Shown here piece after piece: positions 5,288 through 5,406 of a DNA stretch of 5,406 nt. The stretch is taken from the NCBI GenBank assembly GCA_002317575.1, contig DCIH01000005.1, positions 1 to 5,406 on the forward strand, in the 5' to 3' direction. A model generated the notes under the pieces. It was given only the letters and a program-made list of their open reading frames with translations, was not told the DNA's origin and did no database searches. Positions within the stretch are counted from its first letter, which is position 1. Every line of letters begins with the position of its first letter. Source of the DNA: Verrucomicrobia bacterium UBA1731 (GTDB lineage: Bacteria > Verrucomicrobiota > Kiritimatiellia > RFP12 > UBA1067). A program made the position numbers and the translations under genes.

Positions 5288-5406
5288 GTGTGCCAAGCGA
5301 AGCTTGGCTGGACTTGTAGAATGAAAGGAATCTACTCAACAAAGATAATGGCATGTTGATAGGAGTGCTGGCTGTGCGGAGGGCGACCGACGCGCAGAAG
5401 CCCAGC
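5288..5406 (+). mobile_element. Left (5') end of a probable group II intron, running off the window
   Basis: The segment starts GTGTG (5288-5292), matching the group II 5' consensus GUGYG. A tight hairpin follows immediately (GCCAAGC 5292-5298, GAA loop, GCTTGGC 5302-5308), as in domain IA. Next come hairpins GTAGA/TCTAC (5316-5320, 5331-5335) and TCAACA/TGTTGA (5336-5341, 5354-5359), the latter with an AAGATAA loop. Last is a nested stem GCTGG plus CTGTGCG (5367-5378) with CGCGCAG (5391-5397) and CCAGC (5402-5406). The order IA hairpin, stem with an AAGG-containing loop, CTACTC, then a stem with an AAGATAA loop resembles the Lactococcus Ll.LtrB intron as I remember it. The region is less GC-rich than the genes. 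The reverse transcriptase/maturase, domain V and the 3' end would be downstream, unseen. It could instead be another structured RNA. Confidence 0.68.

Noticed and set aside
5292..5308. Rho-independent terminator after the nitroreductase
   Set aside because: The 7-bp hairpin with a GAA loop has no T-run on either side. It is better explained as the first hairpin of the group II-like RNA.
5060..5359. 99-residue plus-strand frame overlapping the nitroreductase end
   Set aside because: Out-of-frame shadow of the nitroreductase that runs into the structured RNA, with no family motif.

Overview
The window reads as a compact, all-plus-strand operon of four genes from a GC-rich, probably anaerobic bacterium. 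It is followed by what looks like the left end of a group II intron that runs off the window. Evidence for an anaerobe is the glycyl radical enzyme, a class that oxygen inactivates once activated. GC-ending codons dominate and GTG and TTG starts are used. Taxonomy cannot be fixed from this sequence. The mix of a Tat-exported hydrolase, an atypical glycyl radical enzyme and a membrane-anchored nitroreductase would fit a gut or sediment anaerobe of the PVC (Kiritimatiellota/Lentisphaerota) or Bacteroidota type, but that is a guess.

Layout: 1-91 holds a 20-bp inverted repeat (27-46) overlapping the -35 region of an extended -10 promoter (-10 at 61-66), then a strong ribosome binding site. 92-1306 encodes a DAACS/SLC1-type sodium or proton:amino acid symporter. 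1334-2350 encodes a Tat-exported metal-dependent hydrolase of the amidohydrolase-2 (COG2159/ACMSD-like) type. 2363-4546 encodes a pyruvate-formate-lyase-like glycyl radical enzyme (GRE). It has a dehydratase-style GCYEP active-site loop, a non-canonical glycyl radical motif (VCVCGW instead of xRVxGY) and a signal-peptide-like N-terminus. 4582-5244 encodes a small FMN nitroreductase behind an N-terminal membrane anchor. Gaps between genes are 27, 12 and 35 bases, so cotranscription is likely. From about 5288 the sequence begins with GTGTG and folds into a series of hairpins resembling domain I of a group II intron. It appears inserted directly after an ATG that could start the next gene.

How the genes may work together (inference): an exported hydrolase would act on an external substrate, the symporter would bring in an anionic amino acid-like compound, the GRE would carry out a radical elimination or bond cleavage, and the nitroreductase would handle a flavin-dependent redox step. 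All three enzymes carry N-terminal export or membrane signals, which is striking for a GRE because activation normally happens in the cytoplasm. No radical SAM activase, which a GRE needs, is present in the window. The substrate cannot be named from the sequence.
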